Below are positions 6,386-7,164 of a DNA stretch of 7,164 bases, in pieces. The stretch's first letter is position 1, and each line of letters starts with the position of its first letter. Location of the stretch: assembly GCA_943360385.1 (NCBI GenBank), contig CALRIM020000158.1:1-7164 (forward strand), given 5' to 3'. The notes beneath the pieces are model-generated. The model did no database searches, was not told the DNA's origin, and saw only the letters and a program-made list of their open reading frames with translations. The translations under genes and the position numbers were made by a program. The stretch is from CAJBVG01 sp943360385. Its GTDB lineage: Bacteria; Bacteroidota; Bacteroidia; Sphingobacteriales; Sphingobacteriaceae.

Positions 6386-6741
6386 TTGTTTTTTCTAATT
6401 GTTGATTGTAAAGAGCGAATCATTTTTTGAATTCTAATTACTTTATTATTTAAATCATCTGATTCATCAGCATTAATATACTCTATTTCTTTACAGACCG
6501 TTAAAAGTGAATCAAGTTCACATGATGAGCCATATGCGACGGAAAGAAAATAAACAAATTCTTTTTGACTTAATCTCCCACTTCCTTCTGCAATATTTGA
6601 AGAGATGGATATTGTACTTCGTTTTATTTGGTCCGTTGCTCCATACCTATCTTCTTTTGGGAATTTTTTCACTAATAAGAATATATCCTTAGCTAAATCT
6701 ATTGCCAACTTCCAAACCGTTAGTTCTTTGTAATTATTCAT
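6379..6741 (-). CDS. Four-helix-bundle protein, S23 / 23S rRNA intervening-sequence protein family
   Basis: This 120-residue protein fits the S23/IVP family, usually 115-130 residues. Signature segments are ELTVWKLAIDLAKDIF (5-20), FPKEDRYGATDQIKRS (28-43), SISSNIAEGSGR (45-56), KEFVYFLSVAYGSSCELDSL (60-79), and a final basic helix ending IRKNNQ. Family members form four-helix bundles that assemble as pentamers. They occur inside 23S rRNA intervening sequences and as lone intergenic genes. The Avd accessory protein of diversity-generating retroelements shares the fold; no reverse transcriptase or template/variable repeat is present here. The biochemical function of lone S23 proteins is unknown to me. 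The start is ATG at 6741-6739, giving the canonical MNNYKELxVW beginning. It runs opposite to both neighbours and lies between inverted octamer arrays, suggesting arrival as a unit. Confidence 0.93.
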   Translation of the reverse strand: MNNYKELTVWKLAIDLAKDIFLLVKKFPKEDRYGATDQIKRSTISISSNIAEGSGRLSQKEFVYFLSVAYGSSCELDSLLTVCKEIEYINADESDDLNNKVIRIQKMIRSLQSTIRKNNQ

Positions 6742-6776
6742 AAAACAAAGCTGATTTAGAAAATTCGATTCTACAA

Positions 6777-6790
6777 CTGCATATTTGCAG
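6777..6790. other. Small perfect hairpin upstream of the S23-type gene
   Basis: CTGCA and TGCAG pair perfectly around a 4-nt loop (CTGCATATTTGCAG), about 36 nt upstream of the S23-type start on the minus strand. It lies between the right octamer array and the gene and could be an operator or leader structure. No convincing promoter for the gene was found in 6742-6810. Confidence 0.3.
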
Positions 6791-6810
6791 GATTATATAT
6801 CATCCAAAAA

Positions 6811-6842
6811 CCAATTATCCAGCAGTCCAATAGTCCAGCAGT
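6811..6842 (-). repeat. Right inverted octamer array
   Basis: Read on the minus strand, four 8-nt units in phase: ACTGCTGG (6842-6835), ACTATTGG (6834-6827), ACTGCTGG (6826-6819) and ATAATTGG (6818-6811). They correspond one-for-one to units 1, 2, 3 and 5 of the left array; left unit 4 is absent. The arrays are otherwise perfectly complementary over these 32 nt. Confidence 0.85.
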
Positions 6843-6922
6843 CCCAAAAAACAATTACCTTTACCAAATGTATTATAGTGGGTGAATTATATACAAAATA
6901 CATAAACCTATTTGAATTTAAT

Positions 6923-6938
6923 ACGAGCACATGAGCCC
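6923..6938. repeat. Octamer pair, ATGAGCAC-like family
   Basis: ACGAGCAC (6923-6930) is followed in phase by ATGAGCCC (6931-6938). AGCACATGAGC (6926-6936) is identical to 487-497 in the array before purQ, more than 6 kb away. It sits in the leader of the DUF2480 gene. Confidence 0.5.
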
Positions 6939-6966
6939 CCTCAACTTCGCTTCGCTGCGTTCGGGG
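6936..6966 (+). other. C-rich/G-rich imperfect stem-loop before the DUF2480 gene
   Basis: A run of C (6936-6940) can pair with GGGG (6963-6966), and CGC (6948-6950) with GCG (6957-6959) inside it, leaving internal bulges. No T-run follows, so it is not a terminator. It stands out as the most GC-rich piece in an AT-rich gap. From memory, CCCCTCAACTTCGCT...GGGGACC-like sequences are recurrent intergenic repeats in Bacteroidota. Confidence 0.4.
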
Positions 6967-6989
6967 ACCAGTAATTAAAGAACAAATTA

Positions 6990-7164
6990 ATGGACATAGT
7001 TAATAAAGTGGCCCAAAGCGGCCTGATAAGCTTCGATCTAAGCAACTACTATCATAAGGGTGAGCGAGTGCTTTATGATATAAAAGATAATCTGTTTCAA
7101 GGCTTGATGTTGCGTGAAAAGGACTTCAGAGAGTTTATAAAGGGGCATGATTGGAGCATATATG
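6990..7164 (+). CDS. DUF2480 family protein, N-terminal part (3' end outside window)
   Basis: ATG 6990 opens a frame that runs to the window edge (58 codons). The sequence begins MDIVNKVAQSGLISFDLSNY, followed by YHKGERVLYDIKDNLFQGL and LREKDFREFIKGHDWSIY. This matches the start of DUF2480 proteins as I remember them (I-x-N-R-V-A-x-S-G-L-x-x-F-D-L-x-x-Y, then GERxxxDIKDxLFxGLxLxEKDFR). These are cytoplasmic proteins of unknown function found essentially in Bacteroidota. The 147-nt gap upstream holds octamer units, an imperfect GC stem-loop and a weak -7-like TACCTTTA at 6856-6863 just outside the right inverted array. That box could be this gene's promoter, with a long leader; I rate it weak. 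Confidence 0.83.
   Translation, partial: MDIVNKVAQSGLISFDLSNYYHKGERVLYDIKDNLFQGLMLREKDFREFIKGHDWSIY

Larger units (their letters stand above)
6338..6842. mobile_element. Candidate 505-bp element: S23-type gene between inverted octamer arrays
   Basis: A minus-strand four-helix-bundle gene is enclosed by inverted octamer arrays. Outermost, ACTGCTGG-ACTATTGG-ACTGCTGG is perfectly complementary between 6338-6361 and 6819-6842 (25 nt counting the next base). The unit begins 6 nt after the terminator T-run and ends in the leader of the DUF2480 gene. I see no target-site duplication, and no transposase other than the possible role of the S23-type protein, so mobility is inferred from the architecture alone. 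An RNA crossing the whole unit could fold with a base stem of about 25 bp, like the IVP-encoding intervening sequences of 23S rRNA. Confidence 0.45.

Noticed and set aside
6507..6692. A 61-codon plus-strand frame opposite the S23-type gene
   Set aside because: It is fully antisense to a gene with clear family motifs, and its low-complexity hydrophobic product is not recognisable.
6338..6842. Diversity-generating retroelement (S23 fold resembles Avd)
   Set aside because: No reverse transcriptase, no template/variable repeat pair and no variable target gene in the window.
6338..6842. Classical insertion sequence with target-site duplication
   Set aside because: No transposase motif and no matching direct repeats immediately outside 6338 and 6842.

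Overview
The window looks like chromosome of a low-GC member of the Bacteroidota (Flavobacteriia/Sphingobacteriia-like). The reasons are the AT-rich coding style, A-rich leaders without Shine-Dalgarno sites, one exact match to the Bacteroidota -7 promoter box (TAnnTTTG) and lineage-typical proteins: a DUF2480 protein, a long membrane-anchored parvulin, a lipoprotein-type LptC and an S23-type four-helix-bundle protein. No rRNA, tRNA, CRISPR array, phage gene or classical insertion sequence is visible.

Layout, left to right: the 3' end of a homoserine dehydrogenase gene (1-428); purQ for purine synthesis (554-1246); coaX, type III pantothenate kinase (1290-2021), overlapping a gene for a predicted outer-membrane beta-barrel protein (2005-3273); lptC for LPS export (about 3266-3901), overlapping a 60-residue two-helix membrane protein (3885-4067); a PpiD/SurA-like periplasmic peptidyl-prolyl isomerase (4178-6277) closed by a strong intrinsic terminator (6305-6332); a minus-strand S23/IVP-type four-helix-bundle gene (6379-6741); and the first 58 codons of a DUF2480 gene (6990-7164, running off the end). 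Genes from coaX to the isomerase form a tight same-strand cluster centred on building the outer membrane: a barrel protein, an LPS-transport component and a chaperone/isomerase. coaX rides at its head.

The unusual layer lies between the genes. Most gaps carry short arrays of imperfect 7-, 8- or 9-nt units, in several sequence families. The ATGAGCAC-like octamer family recurs at 468-507, 1274-1293 and 6923-6938. Heptamers of the TCGTAAC/GTTACGA type make a 31-nt imperfect inverted repeat inside the start of lptC. Other heptamers precede the isomerase gene and a nonamer follows it.

The most interesting unit is 6338-6842: the S23-type gene is flanked by inverted arrays of ACTGCTGG/ACTATTGG octamers. 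The outer 24 nt match perfectly, and the two arms then differ by exactly one octamer. This resembles a small intergenic relative of the IVP-encoding intervening sequences of 23S rRNA, or an analogue of REP/RAYT systems. No mechanism is shown here. It is the best candidate in this window for an undescribed element.
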